From Fructobacillus fructosus KCTC 3544 (GTDB lineage Bacteria; Bacillota; Bacilli; Lactobacillales; Lactobacillaceae): a stretch of 64,000 nt of DNA. The notes beneath the pieces were generated by a model. It made no database searches. It had not been told where the DNA came from and was given only the letters and a program-made list of their open reading frames with translations. Location: contig NZ_JQBH01000004.1 of assembly GCF_001438695.1 (NCBI RefSeq), positions 42,614 to 106,613 of the forward strand. The letters run 5' to 3'. The stretch's first letter is position 1; each line of letters begins with the position of its first letter. A program made the translations under genes and the position numbers. Below, piece by piece: positions 52,818-61,308 of this stretch.

Positions 52818-54124
52818 TATTCTGCCTCCTCTGCCACTAATTCAGCCATGACATCTTCAATTTGTTCGTCCATCTTGGAAAGGTCCATGGCCGCCTGTTT
52901 ACCGGTAACCATGTCCTTGACTTTGACCTGCTTCGTCGCCACTTCCTCATCCCCAATCGTGATGACAAAGCGGGCCTGACGACGGTTCGCCGTCTTAAAC
53001 TGGGCCTTCACGGAACGTCCGGCAAAGTCCAAATCGGCCGAAAAGCCAAGGTCACGCAACTTCGTCGCCAATTCGAGCGTCAGTGCTTGACTAGCATCGC
53101 CGATGTGGGCCAAGTAAAAGTCCAGGCCGCTCGCTTTCAGATTTAGCTGGTTTTGAGCAGTGAGCAAAGCAATCAAACGCTCCACTCCGAGCCCAAAGCC
53201 AATCCCTGGTGTTTCGGGTCCACCAAATTCCTCAACCAAACCAGAGTAACGACCACCCCCGGCAATGGTAGCAGCCCCTTTGAGGTCTGGGTCGGTCGTC
53301 ATGACTTCGAAAATGGTGTTGTTGTAGTAATCAAGACCACGAACCATGGCCGGGTCGATTTCGTATTGGATGCCCAAGTCATTCAAGAATCCCTTAACCG
53401 CTTCAAAGTGTGCCTTTGATTCCTCTGAAAGGTAATCAAAGATTGTCGGCGCCCCCTGGACAATGACCTGGTCGTTTTTGTCCTTTGAATCCAAAACACG
53501 CAACGGGTTCTTTTCCAAACGGACCTGAGAATCCTTGGACAGTTCTGCTTCGTGAGGCTTTAAATAATCAATCAAAGCCTGTCGATAAGCAGCCCGCGAT
53601 TCTTGGTCACCCAGGGTGTTCAACGCGACTTTTAAATCCTTCAAACCGAGTGAATCGAGGAACTTAACCACCATTGTAATCACTTCGGCATCAAGGCTTG
53701 GTTCCGTTGAGCCAAAGGCTTCGACTCCAATTTGGTGGAACTGGCGGAAACGCCCCGCCTGTGGCCGCTCATAACGGAACATCGGCCCCATGTAAAAAGT
53801 CTTATAAGGCTTTTCATGTTCCGGACCAAAGAGCTTGTTTTCGACAAAGGCACGAACCACCCCGGCCGTTCCCTCTGGTCGCAGTGCCATGTGGCGGTCA
53901 CCCTTATCAAAGAAGTCATACATTTCCTTCGTCACCACGTCAGAAGTATCCCCTGCCGAACGTGAGAAAAGATCAAAAGATTCAAAGATGGGCGTCCGAA
54001 TCTCGCCGTATCCATAGCGGGAGAAAATCAACCGTGCCTGTTGTTCAATTTTTTGCCATGCCAGAACGTTTTGACCATATAGGTCAGCCGTTCCCTTAGG
54101 CTTTTGAAAAGTCGCTTTTGCCAT
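52817..54124 (-). CDS. hisS: Histidyl-tRNA synthetase
   Basis: 435 residues from the ATG at 54124. [22 protein letters not shown], motif 2 [24 protein letters not shown], the His-binding [13 protein letters not shown], and motif 3 [13 protein letters not shown]. No ribosome-binding site lies at normal distance, but GGAGG is followed by hairpin CGACGC-AGAG-GCGTCG and would be 10 nt from the ATG once folded. An in-frame ATG further up (54157) lacks an SD. Confidence 0.95.
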   Translation of the reverse strand: MAKATFQKPKGTADLYGQNVLAWQKIEQQARLIFSRYGYGEIRTPIFESFDLFSRSAGDTSDVVTKEMYDFFDKGDRHMALRPEGTAGVVRAFVENKLFGPEHEKPYKTFYMGPMFRYERPQAGRFRQFHQIGVEAFGSTEPSLDAEVITMVVKFLDSLGLKDLKVALNTLGDQESRAAYRQALIDYLKPHEAELSKDSQVRLEKNPLRVLDSKDKNDQVIVQGAPTIFDYLSEESKAHFEAVKGFLNDLGIQYEIDPAMVRGLDYYNNTIFEVMTTDPDLKGAATIAGGGRYSGLVEEFGGPETPGIGFGLGVERLIALLTAQNQLNLKASGLDFYLAHIGDASQALTLELATKLRDLGFSADLDFAGRSVKAQFKTANRRQARFVITIGDEEVATKQVKVKDMVTGKQAAMDLSKMDEQIEDVMAELVAEEAE

Positions 54125-54179
54125 ATCTGCTAATCGACGCCTCTGCGTCGCCTCCATCAAATTTCAAACCAGTAACCAA

Positions 54180-54445
54180 AAAAGCGCCCCTAAGAAATGC
54201 TGCTTTGACAACATCTCCTAAGGGCGCTTGGGCGCGGTACCACCTTACTTTCGTGTGCATGCACACGCTGAGTCTCCCTTAACGCGGGAAGACGGCTGGG
54301 TTAACAGCGCCTGTGTAGGTGTCTTGACCGCGTCCTCGCCTGACTCTCAGCAACCGTCAGGTCTCTTCTTCGAGGATAAACGCTCTTTCCCTACTCATCG
54401 GTTATTCGTTATCTTCATTTTAGCAGTTCAACAACGCATGTCAAT
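54180..54445 (-). promoter_or_regulatory. T-box leader of hisS-aspS
   Basis: Minus-strand promoter TTGACA (54439-54444), N16, TAAAAT (54417-54422). The T-box sequence GGTGGTACCGCG is at 54233-54244 and the terminator stem at 54182-54229 (AAGCGCCC with GGGCGCTT). The putative specifier triplet in stem I is GAC (54321-54323), followed by A and a stem CCTAC/GTAGG. That would mean tRNA-Asp control; alignment of stem I by eye leaves some doubt. Confidence 0.93.
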
Positions 54446-54513
54446 AGCAACCTGCTTCCGTTATAATGAAAGTATTCAAACGCCGTTCTATTCGATTATC
54501 AGGGAGGCAAAAC

Positions 54514-55629
54514 ATGCAGCAAATCATCCATAAACTTCGTCACGATACTCTTTTCATCGTGACAACGATACTGGTCATGCTGGCTAGTGTATTCGGTCTT
54601 GTTTCTTGGAACAGCATCTCTTGGCCAACGGTGCTTTCTCTCTCCGCCTTACTCGGCCTCGTCACGCTTTTTCAGTCACTGGGCTTCATCGATGCTTTAG
54701 CTGACTACTTTATTCAAAAAGCCCAAACAACCCGTTCCCTGATCCTAGCCATCTTTTTACTCACCTTCTTCTCCGCCATGGTCGTCACCAACGACGTCGC
54801 CATCTTGACTTTCCTTCCCCTGACCTTCGCCCTGGCTAAAAAAATCACGCTGCCGGTTATCAAAGTCGCTGTTCTAATTACCATTTATGCCAACCTTGGA
54901 TCCTCTGTGTCACCAATTGGTAATCCACAAAACATCTATTTATTGGCCCATTACCGACTCAATTTTTTGGCGATGGCAGTTCCGGCCTTTCTTCTCCTTT
55001 TGCTTGGATTGATTTCCATGCTACTTTTGGGCCGAACCATTCCTAAAACTCCCATCAAACCCATTCAAAAAAGCAGCACCCTCCGCTCCTTCTCGTCTTT
55101 TGAAAAAATCTTTCTGGGTCTTGGAAGCATCATTGTCCTGCTATCACTGGTTACGCAAAGCAACCTGCTTGAATCCGTCGTACTGGTTGGTCTACTGATT
55201 TTCTTCTATGATTCAGCCTCCTTTAAAGAAATTGACTACGGTGTGGTGCTTTCCATCATCAACTTCTTCTTGCTGGTCAGCGTCCTCATCCGTTTGCCAG
55301 CCATCGCTAGCTGGTTGAGCGATGTTGGTCGTTCGGCCACTCACGTCTTACTTGCCGGCGTACTATCGAGTCAGTTAATTTCCAACGTTCCTGCTGCGGC
55401 ACTCTTTGCCCCAATCACCACTCATTTCACCGCCCTTTATCTGGCTGTATCGGTTGGTGGCTTTGGAACACTCGTTGCATCACTGGCCAATCTCTTGGCC
55501 TTCCGTCAAATCAAGGCAAACGCCGAAGCGCCACTGCAGCGTAATTTTTTCTTTTCCTTTACAAAGTACAACTTGCTCTTTTTATTCCTCGGGATTGTAT
55601 TCGCTTGGATTATCCTTCTCATTTTATGA
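54514..55629 (+). CDS. SLC13/ArsB-NhaD superfamily anion permease
   Basis: 371 residues from the ATG behind GGGAGG. Ten or eleven membrane segments. The two pore hairpins show MVVTNDVAILTFLPLTFAL with SPIGNPQNIYLL in the first half and LISNVPAAALFAPI in the second, a typical ion-transporter fold. Cargo is unknown: dicarboxylate, arsenite or Na+. Divergent from the hisS leader. Confidence 0.82.
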   Translation: MQQIIHKLRHDTLFIVTTILVMLASVFGLVSWNSISWPTVLSLSALLGLVTLFQSLGFIDALADYFIQKAQTTRSLILAIFLLTFFSAMVVTNDVAILTFLPLTFALAKKITLPVIKVAVLITIYANLGSSVSPIGNPQNIYLLAHYRLNFLAMAVPAFLLLLLGLISMLLLGRTIPKTPIKPIQKSSTLRSFSSFEKIFLGLGSIIVLLSLVTQSNLLESVVLVGLLIFFYDSASFKEIDYGVVLSIINFFLLVSVLIRLPAIASWLSDVGRSATHVLLAGVLSSQLISNVPAAALFAPITTHFTALYLAVSVGGFGTLVASLANLLAFRQIKANAEAPLQRNFFFSFTKYNLLFLFLGIVFAWIILLIL

Positions 55630-55631
55630 AC

Positions 55632-55666
55632 AAAAAAGATGCCTTCTCGTTAGAGGGCATCTTTTT
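55632..55666. terminator. Bidirectional terminator, anion permease and glycosylase genes
   Basis: AAGATGCC and GGGCATCTT pair around TTCTCGTTAGA, with A-run and T-run either side. Confidence 0.82.
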
Positions 55667-55673
55667 ACTTGGT

Positions 55674-56264
55674 TTAATCGGTTGTTTTTTGTGGACCAAG
55701 AATGTCACGAACTCGCTTTTGTAGGGCGGGCACGACGTCTTTTTCATACCAAGGGTTGCGCGCCAACCAGATGTTGTTACGTGGCGACGGATGAACGATT
55801 GGGAAATATTTTGGCCAGTATTCTTCGTAGTTACGAATCGTATCGGTAATCTTCGCCGAAGACTTTAAGTGCAAGTAGTAGTGTTGTGCATAGGAACCAA
55901 CCAAAATGGTTAGTTGTCGGTCCGCCATTTGCTTCAGTAATGCTGGGTGCCACTTTTCTGCAATCCCTTTTCTTGGGGGCATGTCACCTGACTTGGCTTT
56001 ACCAGGGTAGTAAAAATCCATTGGAATGACACCAATATCACCGGAATCATAAAATTCTTCCTTACTAACACCCAACCATTCGCGAAGGCGGTCGCCCGAT
56101 TCATCATTCCACATAATACCGGAATTCTGCACTTTCAAACCAGGAGCTTGGCCAATGATGACAATCTTAGCCGTTTTCGGCGCATTGAAAATAGGATCCC
56201 AGCCCTTCTCGGTATAGGCTTTGTTCATCGGGTCAGCTTTAATTTCATCGAAAATTGACATCAC
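55674..56264 (-). CDS. Uracil-DNA glycosylase superfamily protein
   Basis: 196 residues. The active-site motif IIGQAPGLKVQNSG and the C-terminal HPSPRNN motif are those of the UDG fold, with IMWNDESGDRLREWLGVSKEEFYD between. It belongs to the group used in lactobacilli without a FeS cluster (no four-Cys set). Removes damaged bases, target base uncertain. Coupled by a 4-nt overlap to an amidohydrolase upstream, an unusual partner. Confidence 0.88.
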   Translation of the reverse strand: MMSIFDEIKADPMNKAYTEKGWDPIFNAPKTAKIVIIGQAPGLKVQNSGIMWNDESGDRLREWLGVSKEEFYDSGDIGVIPMDFYYPGKAKSGDMPPRKGIAEKWHPALLKQMADRQLTILVGSYAQHYYLHLKSSAKITDTIRNYEEYWPKYFPIVHPSPRNNIWLARNPWYEKDVVPALQKRVRDILGPQKTTD

Positions 56265-57262
56265 TTGTCCTCCCTCTGGGCTTCATCAAACAGCAAGACG
56301 GGGTCATCTGCTTCGGCAGCCGCCTGTACTGCTGACTTTTTAAAATAGACACGTTCGGCATTATTGTACAAGACGTCAGCCAACTCTTCATCAGTGAGTC
56401 GACCACTCGCTGCCAACCAGCTAGCCAAGTCGTCGTATGAATTGAACGTTGCTGACCAAGGCGAGTCCGTTCCCCAGATTAAACGCTTCGTTCCAAGGAT
56501 TTCCTTGGCTACCGTCAACACTTTCTGGCAATTTGGGTATGGAAAGTCGCGCTCCCCCACAATGTCTTGAATGGCGGACAAATCCGTATAAATGTTTGAA
56601 AATGGCTTAAATAATTCCAGTGCGGCTTTCAATCGGTTTAGGTGGCCAACTGAAGGGAAGGACAAGTGGCAGACAACGAAATCCATCAATGGATAACGGG
56701 CAGCCAAGTTGGCAATCGCCTCTGGTTGGTAGGAGACCTGGTCGGACGAACCATAATCGACAGTAACGGTAAAACCTGGGTAATCGGCTAAATAGTGGAA
56801 AATTTCCCCGACTTTGGCATCGGTATCAAGCCGGAAAGGTTTTTCAGAGTGATAGCCATGGAGGCCACCCCCCTGCGAAATCTCAAACTTAATGGCGCGA
56901 AAGCCCGATTCTTCCACCTGTCGTTTCACAATGGTCATGGCGTTGTCTGCAAAAGGATCAACTGAAAAAGCCGCAATGAAACGTTCAGGGTACTTTTTTA
57001 CCATTTGGTAGCTATAGTAATTCTGGTACCCATTTAATGAACCTTGGAGTAACACGGCCTTTTCAACATCCGCACCATCCATAAGTTGGAGAGCGGCTTC
57101 GGCAGTAAAGGAGTCCTCACCAGAACCCTGAGGAATCAACTGAATGACCGTTCCATCATCCCAGATGGCTTTACCGCCACCCAGAGCGTTTAAACGGCCC
57201 TTCCCGTTCAATCCAGCAATGGTCCGAACCAAGTGTAAGTGTCCATCAATTTTCTTCATCAT
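56261..57262 (-). CDS. Amidohydrolase-2 family metal-dependent hydrolase
   Basis: 333 residues, TIM barrel. KIDGHLHLVRT is the first metal site (HxH), FVVCHLSFPSVGHLNRL and RLIWGTDSPWSATF the later ones. The family includes decarboxylases and lactonases; substrate unknown. ATG-ATG start. Confidence 0.83.
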   Translation of the reverse strand: MMKKIDGHLHLVRTIAGLNGKGRLNALGGGKAIWDDGTVIQLIPQGSGEDSFTAEAALQLMDGADVEKAVLLQGSLNGYQNYYSYQMVKKYPERFIAAFSVDPFADNAMTIVKRQVEESGFRAIKFEISQGGGLHGYHSEKPFRLDTDAKVGEIFHYLADYPGFTVTVDYGSSDQVSYQPEAIANLAARYPLMDFVVCHLSFPSVGHLNRLKAALELFKPFSNIYTDLSAIQDIVGERDFPYPNCQKVLTVAKEILGTKRLIWGTDSPWSATFNSYDDLASWLAASGRLTDEELADVLYNNAERVYFKKSAVQAAAEADDPVLLFDEAQREDK

Positions 57263-57330
57263 GACCTCCTGCTAAATTCTAATTTCATTGTACGCTTTCT
57301 AAGGCATAAGTTAAGACTTTTGAACGAATT

Positions 57331-57378
57331 AACTAAAAAAGTTCCCCTTCACCAGCAAAAACCGGGAAAGAGAACCAA
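57331..57378 (-). terminator. Terminator after the small membrane protein gene
   Basis: GTTC and CCC on one side pair with GGGGAAC on the other (minus strand), closing a long loop, then six T. Moderately stable. Confidence 0.55.
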
Positions 57379-57388
57379 TTAATTTTGA

Positions 57389-57568
57389 TTATTGGATGGC
57401 TTGGAAGATTAAGACAACGGCACCAATGGCGAAAATAAACGTTCCCCACAGCAATTGTGAAATAACCGACCGGTCACCGAAGTAGAGACGCAAGAGTGGC
57501 GCTGTGCTTCCAAAAATCAACACGATGATTCCAATAATTACCAATGCTAAACCAATTAAACCGATCAT
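57389..57568 (-). CDS. Small two-span membrane protein
   Basis: 59 residues from the ATG behind AGGAGATCGAAA. Two membrane segments: IGLIGLALVIIGIIVLIFGS and LLWGTFIFAIGAVVLIFQAI, joined by a short loop LLRLYFGDRSVI. No family recognised with confidence. Its own promoter and terminator suggest a real gene. Confidence 0.7.
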   Translation of the reverse strand: MIGLIGLALVIIGIIVLIFGSTAPLLRLYFGDRSVISQLLWGTFIFAIGAVVLIFQAIQ

Positions 57569-57618
57569 TTTCGATCTCCTATTCATTATCAAGGGTTATG
57601 ATTTGTTTGAGTTAAGTA

Positions 57619-58119
57619 CTAGGCCTTCGCCAGCACTTGAATCTGCGCCTGATCCAATACGTGCCCTTCCATGGCGCGGAGTAAATCATTTAGATAAAAG
57701 CCGTTGACCAATTCTAGTGGCCGATCCAGCGCAAAAACGGTTAACGTATAATCGTGATCCTTGTTAGGCGGCATCGGACCACCATAGTGTTCCACGATAT
57801 CTTTTCCATAATCCGGATAAAACTTTGAACCAAAGCTATTCTGTCCTTGCAAAAGTGTTTGACTCGTTTGACTAATGTCTTCCGGTACCACCGTAACTGG
57901 ACCAAAACCAGTGGCAATCCAATGAATAAATGGAAAGCCGGTAACGGGAACTGCATCATAATCGATAAATGTGATGGCCAAATCCTTCGTTCCGTTGGGC
58001 AAGTCGGCTAGTTCAAACGGAAATGAACAGGCAGGAATTCCTTCTATCCGGAAATTCTCTGGTGCTTGCTTACCATATTTATCCGGTAAAGCCCCCTGAA
58101 ATGGTGTTTGAATTTTCAT
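57619..58119 (-). CDS. YbhB/YbcL family PEBP-like protein
   Basis: 166 residues. KDLAITFIDYDAVPVTGFPFIHWIATGF and the YGGPMPPNKDHDYTLTVFALD motif are the anion-binding pocket of the phosphatidylethanolamine-binding protein fold. ATG behind GGGGGAT. Physiological role in bacteria is not known. Confidence 0.9.
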   Translation of the reverse strand: MKIQTPFQGALPDKYGKQAPENFRIEGIPACSFPFELADLPNGTKDLAITFIDYDAVPVTGFPFIHWIATGFGPVTVVPEDISQTSQTLLQGQNSFGSKFYPDYGKDIVEHYGGPMPPNKDHDYTLTVFALDRPLELVNGFYLNDLLRAMEGHVLDQAQIQVLAKA

Positions 58120-58258
58120 ACATCCCCCTTATCAATGGCAGGTTTGCTGCTGAATTTCTGAATCCTTACCCTTATTTTAGCAGTTTAATGGCTAAATACA
58201 ATTCAGTATTCTGTTTAACAAGTTGGCAAATACCAACGCTAACTAACTGTACAGTCAC

Positions 58259-58582
58259 CTAGAAAATATAACCAAAAAACACGTAAATTAATGTACCAAC
58301 AAAAATCGACAACAGCATGTTGTTACGCCAAAATTGGATAGCAATCGTCATTGTCCCTGCAACTAGAGCAAAAAGCGTTTCTTGGCTTGGCTGCAACAAC
58401 TGACTTTTATAACAGTACACGACCAAAATACCGAGAATCGCTGGTGGTAAACGTTCTCCAAGATACACAATAAAGGGTGGTGTTTCTTTCTTACCGGAAA
58501 ACACGATAAAGGGCAGAAAACGAGTTGCAAAAGTTGCAATGGCAGCAATGCTGATCGTCATGATTTCATTCGTTAAGCTCAT
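58259..58582 (-). CDS. azlD: AzlD, branched-chain amino acid exporter small subunit
   Basis: 107 residues, three or four membrane segments. MTISIAAIATFATRFLPFIVF and YLGERLPPAILGILVVYCYK are typical AzlD. The start overlaps azlC by 17 nt. Works with AzlC to expel branched-chain amino acids or analogues. Confidence 0.92.
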   Translation of the reverse strand: MSLTNEIMTISIAAIATFATRFLPFIVFSGKKETPPFIVYLGERLPPAILGILVVYCYKSQLLQPSQETLFALVAGTMTIAIQFWRNNMLLSIFVGTLIYVFFGYIF

Positions 58583-59258
58583 GTTGTTTCTCCCTTCGGT
58601 AGGCGAACCATAAGATAATCACCATCAGCAATAAAGCCAGGGGTAAAAAGAATTGCGCGCCGAAAACAAAAAGCGCGAACAAGCCAACCATGACGCCAAG
58701 TAGCGCAACCAATCGGTTTGCTTTGACCTGGTACTGACTGATGAAGAGAACCAGAAAAAGGGCCACCAAAACAAAGTCAATTCCTTTAATCCGAAAAGTA
58801 ATGAAAGAACCAGAGATACCACCAAGAAAGGCACCGAGTACCCAATAAAAATGATTGAGTAGCGTAACGTAAAAATAGAATCCCTGTCTGTCCACCGTCT
58901 TTGGGACATTGGTGGCAAAATTGATTGAAAAAGACTCATCACACATTCCAAAGATCAGGTAAAGCTTCCGCCAGCCGGTCGCTTTGTATTTTTCCAACAT
59001 GGACAAACCATAAAAGAGGTGCCTCGAATTAATAACCAACGTTAAAAAAAGAATCAACCATGGATTAAAGGGCTTCAAGAGTGCGTTAGCAATCACGAAC
59101 TCGATTGAACCACCAAAAATGGTCAGCGCCATCAACGTGGGAAAGAGAAAATTGAAGCCCAATTGATTCATATAGATTCCATAAGTTAGGCCCAAAAACA
59201 AAAATCCCGTCATAATCGGTAGGGTCTTCTTAAAGGCAAAAGAAAATTCTTGGCTCAT
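58566..59258 (-). CDS. azlC: AzlC, branched-chain amino acid exporter large subunit
   Basis: 230 residues. FAFKKTLPIMTGFLFLGLTYGIYM, LTIFGGSIEFVIANALL and NSRHLFYGLSML with FGMCDESFSINFA are AzlC hallmarks. ATG behind GAGAGGAG. Export pair opposite in sense to the two BrnQ importers at 15.7-18.6 kb. Confidence 0.93.
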   Translation of the reverse strand: MSQEFSFAFKKTLPIMTGFLFLGLTYGIYMNQLGFNFLFPTLMALTIFGGSIEFVIANALLKPFNPWLILFLTLVINSRHLFYGLSMLEKYKATGWRKLYLIFGMCDESFSINFATNVPKTVDRQGFYFYVTLLNHFYWVLGAFLGGISGSFITFRIKGIDFVLVALFLVLFISQYQVKANRLVALLGVMVGLFALFVFGAQFFLPLALLLMVIILWFAYRREKQHELNE

Positions 59259-59353
59259 TCCCGGTCTCCTCTCATTTGTTTATCATACAGTAAAAGCCAA
59301 GCTAGTGGTATCAGTCAGAAATTTTTTTGAAAAAAGTTTTGTGGCATCAACAA

Positions 59354-59403
59354 ATAAAAAGAGGATAAGTACCCGTTCTGCGGTTAACTCATCCTCTTTT
59401 TTG
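59354..59403 (-). terminator. Terminator of the Tim44-like gene
   Basis: AAAAAGAGGAT and ATCCTCTTTTT pair over 11 bp with a 24-nt upper hairpin. Located 98 bp after the stop; the bases between hold nothing I recognise. Confidence 0.7.
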
Positions 59404-59500
59404 CATAAAACGAACCATATTCTTGCTATATCACAATCAAGTCAGTTACCAATTGACAATCAAAACAACGTCCTCAGCATTACTGATCAATCGAGAAAGC

Positions 59501-60169
59501 TTATTTTCGTTCAACAGAACGCACAACATAGTGACCGGGCTCTGAAATATCAATCACCCATGATTCCGTAAAGGAAACCTTCGCCGGTTTTCTTTGCCAC
59601 CTGAGTTTGGCACCCAGTTCGTTAACAACCTGATGATTTTCGTGACTAACAAAGTAATCGCGCGCTTTCACCACGAATTCAACGGTTAGTAAATTACCTA
59701 ACTTAGAAACAGGATAAAGACCTTGAATCGTGACATCCGTTGTTCTGGCTTCAATCCCTTTTTCACCATAACCTTTCAGGATTTTCAGATTTTTTTCATA
59801 AAGGAAGTCTGTCATTTCACCTTCAATTGGCTGAAGATTTCCATTTGACCATGCACGCTGAAAACGAATAAACAAAGCGGTTAAATCGCTTCGGTAGCAC
59901 TGATTAAACTGGATTTCTTTGGCCAACTTTCGGTTACCCAGATGGTTCAGCCACTTAATCGCTCGAATGGCAATGAAAATACTAACCACAGTGATGATAT
60001 AGCTGTAGCGCGAATGTCCACCCCCACTACCAGTTGGTGTTGAGCTCGAACCACCACCACTGTGGCCACCTCCGCCATGACCACCGCCAAAGCTAGCATA
60101 GACGATTTGCGGACTACTCCAGTAAAGAACAACAATAAAGGCTAGTATTATCTTCCAGTATTTTTGCAT
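59501..60169 (-). CDS. Secreted or anchored Tim44-like domain protein
   Basis: 222 residues from the ATG behind GGGAG. A signal peptide of 26 residues ends VYA before SFGGGHGGGGHSGGG, a long Gly/Ser stretch. A membrane segment near residues 58-75 follows, then a Tim44-like globular domain (LTALFIRFQRAWSNGNLQPIEGEMTDFLYE and LLTVEFVVKARDYFV). The family is unassigned in Firmicutes. The Gly/His-rich part might bind metal. Confidence 0.75.
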   Translation of the reverse strand: MQKYWKIILAFIVVLYWSSPQIVYASFGGGHGGGGHSGGGSSSTPTGSGGGHSRYSYIITVVSIFIAIRAIKWLNHLGNRKLAKEIQFNQCYRSDLTALFIRFQRAWSNGNLQPIEGEMTDFLYEKNLKILKGYGEKGIEARTTDVTIQGLYPVSKLGNLLTVEFVVKARDYFVSHENHQVVNELGAKLRWQRKPAKVSFTESWVIDISEPGHYVVRSVERK

Positions 60170-60309
60170 TGCGATATACTCCCATTCCTTTCTCAATTAA
60201 TTTTACTAGTAAAGAAAAAGAGGATTGTTACTGTTTGTACTGGCACTGCCAACGTTGGGAATAAAACTACTAATGTGTTCATGTAATTAGCAAACAAGAA
60301 AGAGAAAAG

Positions 60310-60408
60310 ATGACAACTAAGAACGATAAACAGACAAAATATAATTACACAACGCTTGGAATCGGCGTGCTTGCACTCATTGTTGCAGTCATTGCATTAT
60401 TTATTTAG
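60310..60408 (+). CDS. 32-residue membrane peptide
   Basis: Begins MTTKNDKQTKYNYTTLG and ends GVLALIVAVIALFI: a basic soluble head of about 14 residues and one membrane helix running to the C-terminus. AAAGAG lies 5 nt before the ATG. It is followed 9 nt later by the degraded phage-type gene. No family recognised. Too short for usual annotation. Confidence 0.6.
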   Translation: MTTKNDKQTKYNYTTLGIGVLALIVAVIALFI

Positions 60409-60417
60409 CTAAGAGGC

Positions 60418-60595
60418 ATGACATACAGAGAAAAAGCTAGGACGTCCAGCAACACACGAAAGTTTCACCACTACACAGAACAAAACCAACAAGCGTTGGG
60501 TTGAAAAGAACAAAGAGCACAAAAAATACCTTTCGTATCGTAGGATTTACTTGGGCCTTTATTTCTCAAAAATAGCTTATCTACTTGTGGGATAG
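60418..60595 (+). pseudogene. Frameshifted phage/plasmid-type small protein gene
   Basis: The frame KLGRPATHESFTTTQNKT then NKRWVEKNKEHKKYLSYR matches small proteins widespread in phages and plasmids of lactic acid bacteria. The start ATG-ACA at 60418 is out of frame by one, as if four bases (TACA) had been inserted after codon 2; removal would read MTEKKLGRPATHESF. After KKYLSYR the usual continuation is also lost and the frame ends early. A relic of an older mobile element outside the present one. Confidence 0.6.
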
Positions 60596-60601
60596 TCAAG
60601 C

Positions 60602-60685
60602 CTAGCACGGCGGCAGGGGATGTATCGTTGACCAAATGCAATAAAATAACACAATCAGCACAATAATGTAACTATGAGTAGCCAT
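60602..60685 (-). CDS. 27-residue hydrophobic peptide with fold-back message
   Basis: Begins MATHSYIIVLIVLFYC and ends IWSTIHPLPPC. A single membrane helix with short polar ends, like type I toxins, though no known toxin family is recognised. The start region GGGGATG (60679-60685 as CATCCCC on plus) is complementary to GGGGATG at 60616-60622 on plus, near the end of the ORF, so the mRNA ends can pair and hide the start. Ribosome-binding site weak. Confidence 0.4.
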   Translation of the reverse strand: MATHSYIIVLIVLFYCIWSTIHPLPPC

Positions 60686-60724
60686 CCCCCGTTACAGCCT
60701 GGTCACTTTGTAACGTTCGTACTT

Positions 60725-61042
60725 TCAATGTTGGCTTGTAAGTTTAATACCGATAATCCCAATAATTAGCAGCGCAACGAATAGCCAGGTTAGTAATGAG
60801 ATCTTATCCCCAAAGAATAAAACACCGACAACTATAGAACCTACGGCCCCCACTCCCGTCCAAACAGGATATGCTAGTGACATTGGCAACTCTTTTAGTG
60901 ACAGAGCTAATAGCCCAAAACTAAGTATCATTCCAATAAATGTAACTACCGACCACCAAACGTTTCCAAAGCCATTGCTTAGTTTCATACTAGTAGCCCA
61001 AACAACTTCAAATACTCCTGCTAATGTTAAATATAGCCAAGT
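60725..61042 (-). CDS. gdx: SMR exporter, Gdx (SugE)-type guanidinium exporter
   Basis: 105 residues, four membrane segments. The first helix LTLAGVFEVVWATSMKLSNGF has Glu13 and Trp16, the Gdx markers that separate it from EmrE, and SLAYPVWTGVGAVGSIVVGVLFFGD follows. ATG behind GGGAGG. It exports guanidinium or small quaternary ammonium ions as a dimer. No guanidine riboswitch was seen in the 130-nt leader. Adjacent to the att half-site. Confidence 0.88.
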   Translation of the reverse strand, partial: TWLYLTLAGVFEVVWATSMKLSNGFGNVWWSVVTFIGMILSFGLLALSLKELPMSLAYPVWTGVGAVGSIVVGVLFFGDKISLLTWLFVALLIIGIIGIKLTSQH

Positions 61043-61188
61043 CATGGTATTCCTCCCAATAAAAAAACAGATCATACCTCATCTTCTAAGACCTATCGAT
61101 GGGGCAGACACTGCTTACAAACGTTCCCGGTGGAACAAAACATCATATTTATTTTATATGCTTATGTTATCAAAATAACAAAAAGAGG

Positions 61189-61256
61189 ATAAGACTGGGC
61201 TTTTAACCCCTCTTACCCTCTCTTGATTATGGTCAAGGAGATAGCGGGATTCCAAA
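61189..61256 (-). other. Probable att half-site: tRNA or tmRNA 3'-end fragment with terminator
   Basis: The minus strand reads GAATCCCGCTATCTCC (61233-61248), the form of a T-arm 3' strand plus acceptor 3' strand, followed by hairpin GAGGGTAAGAGG with TCTTATCCTC and T run. No 5' part of a tRNA lies beside it. The integrase begins 53 bp away, so this fits the displaced gene end left when an element enters the 3' end of a tRNA or tmRNA gene. Confidence 0.6.
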
Positions 61257-61308
61257 CAAGCCTGTCATATCAACGTTTTACGGGTTTTGTGTTAATTTAT
61301 GTGTTATT

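Noticed and set aside
61043..61180. Guanidine riboswitch upstream of gdx.
   Set aside because: No ykkC-type or ACGR-loop elements found in the leader.
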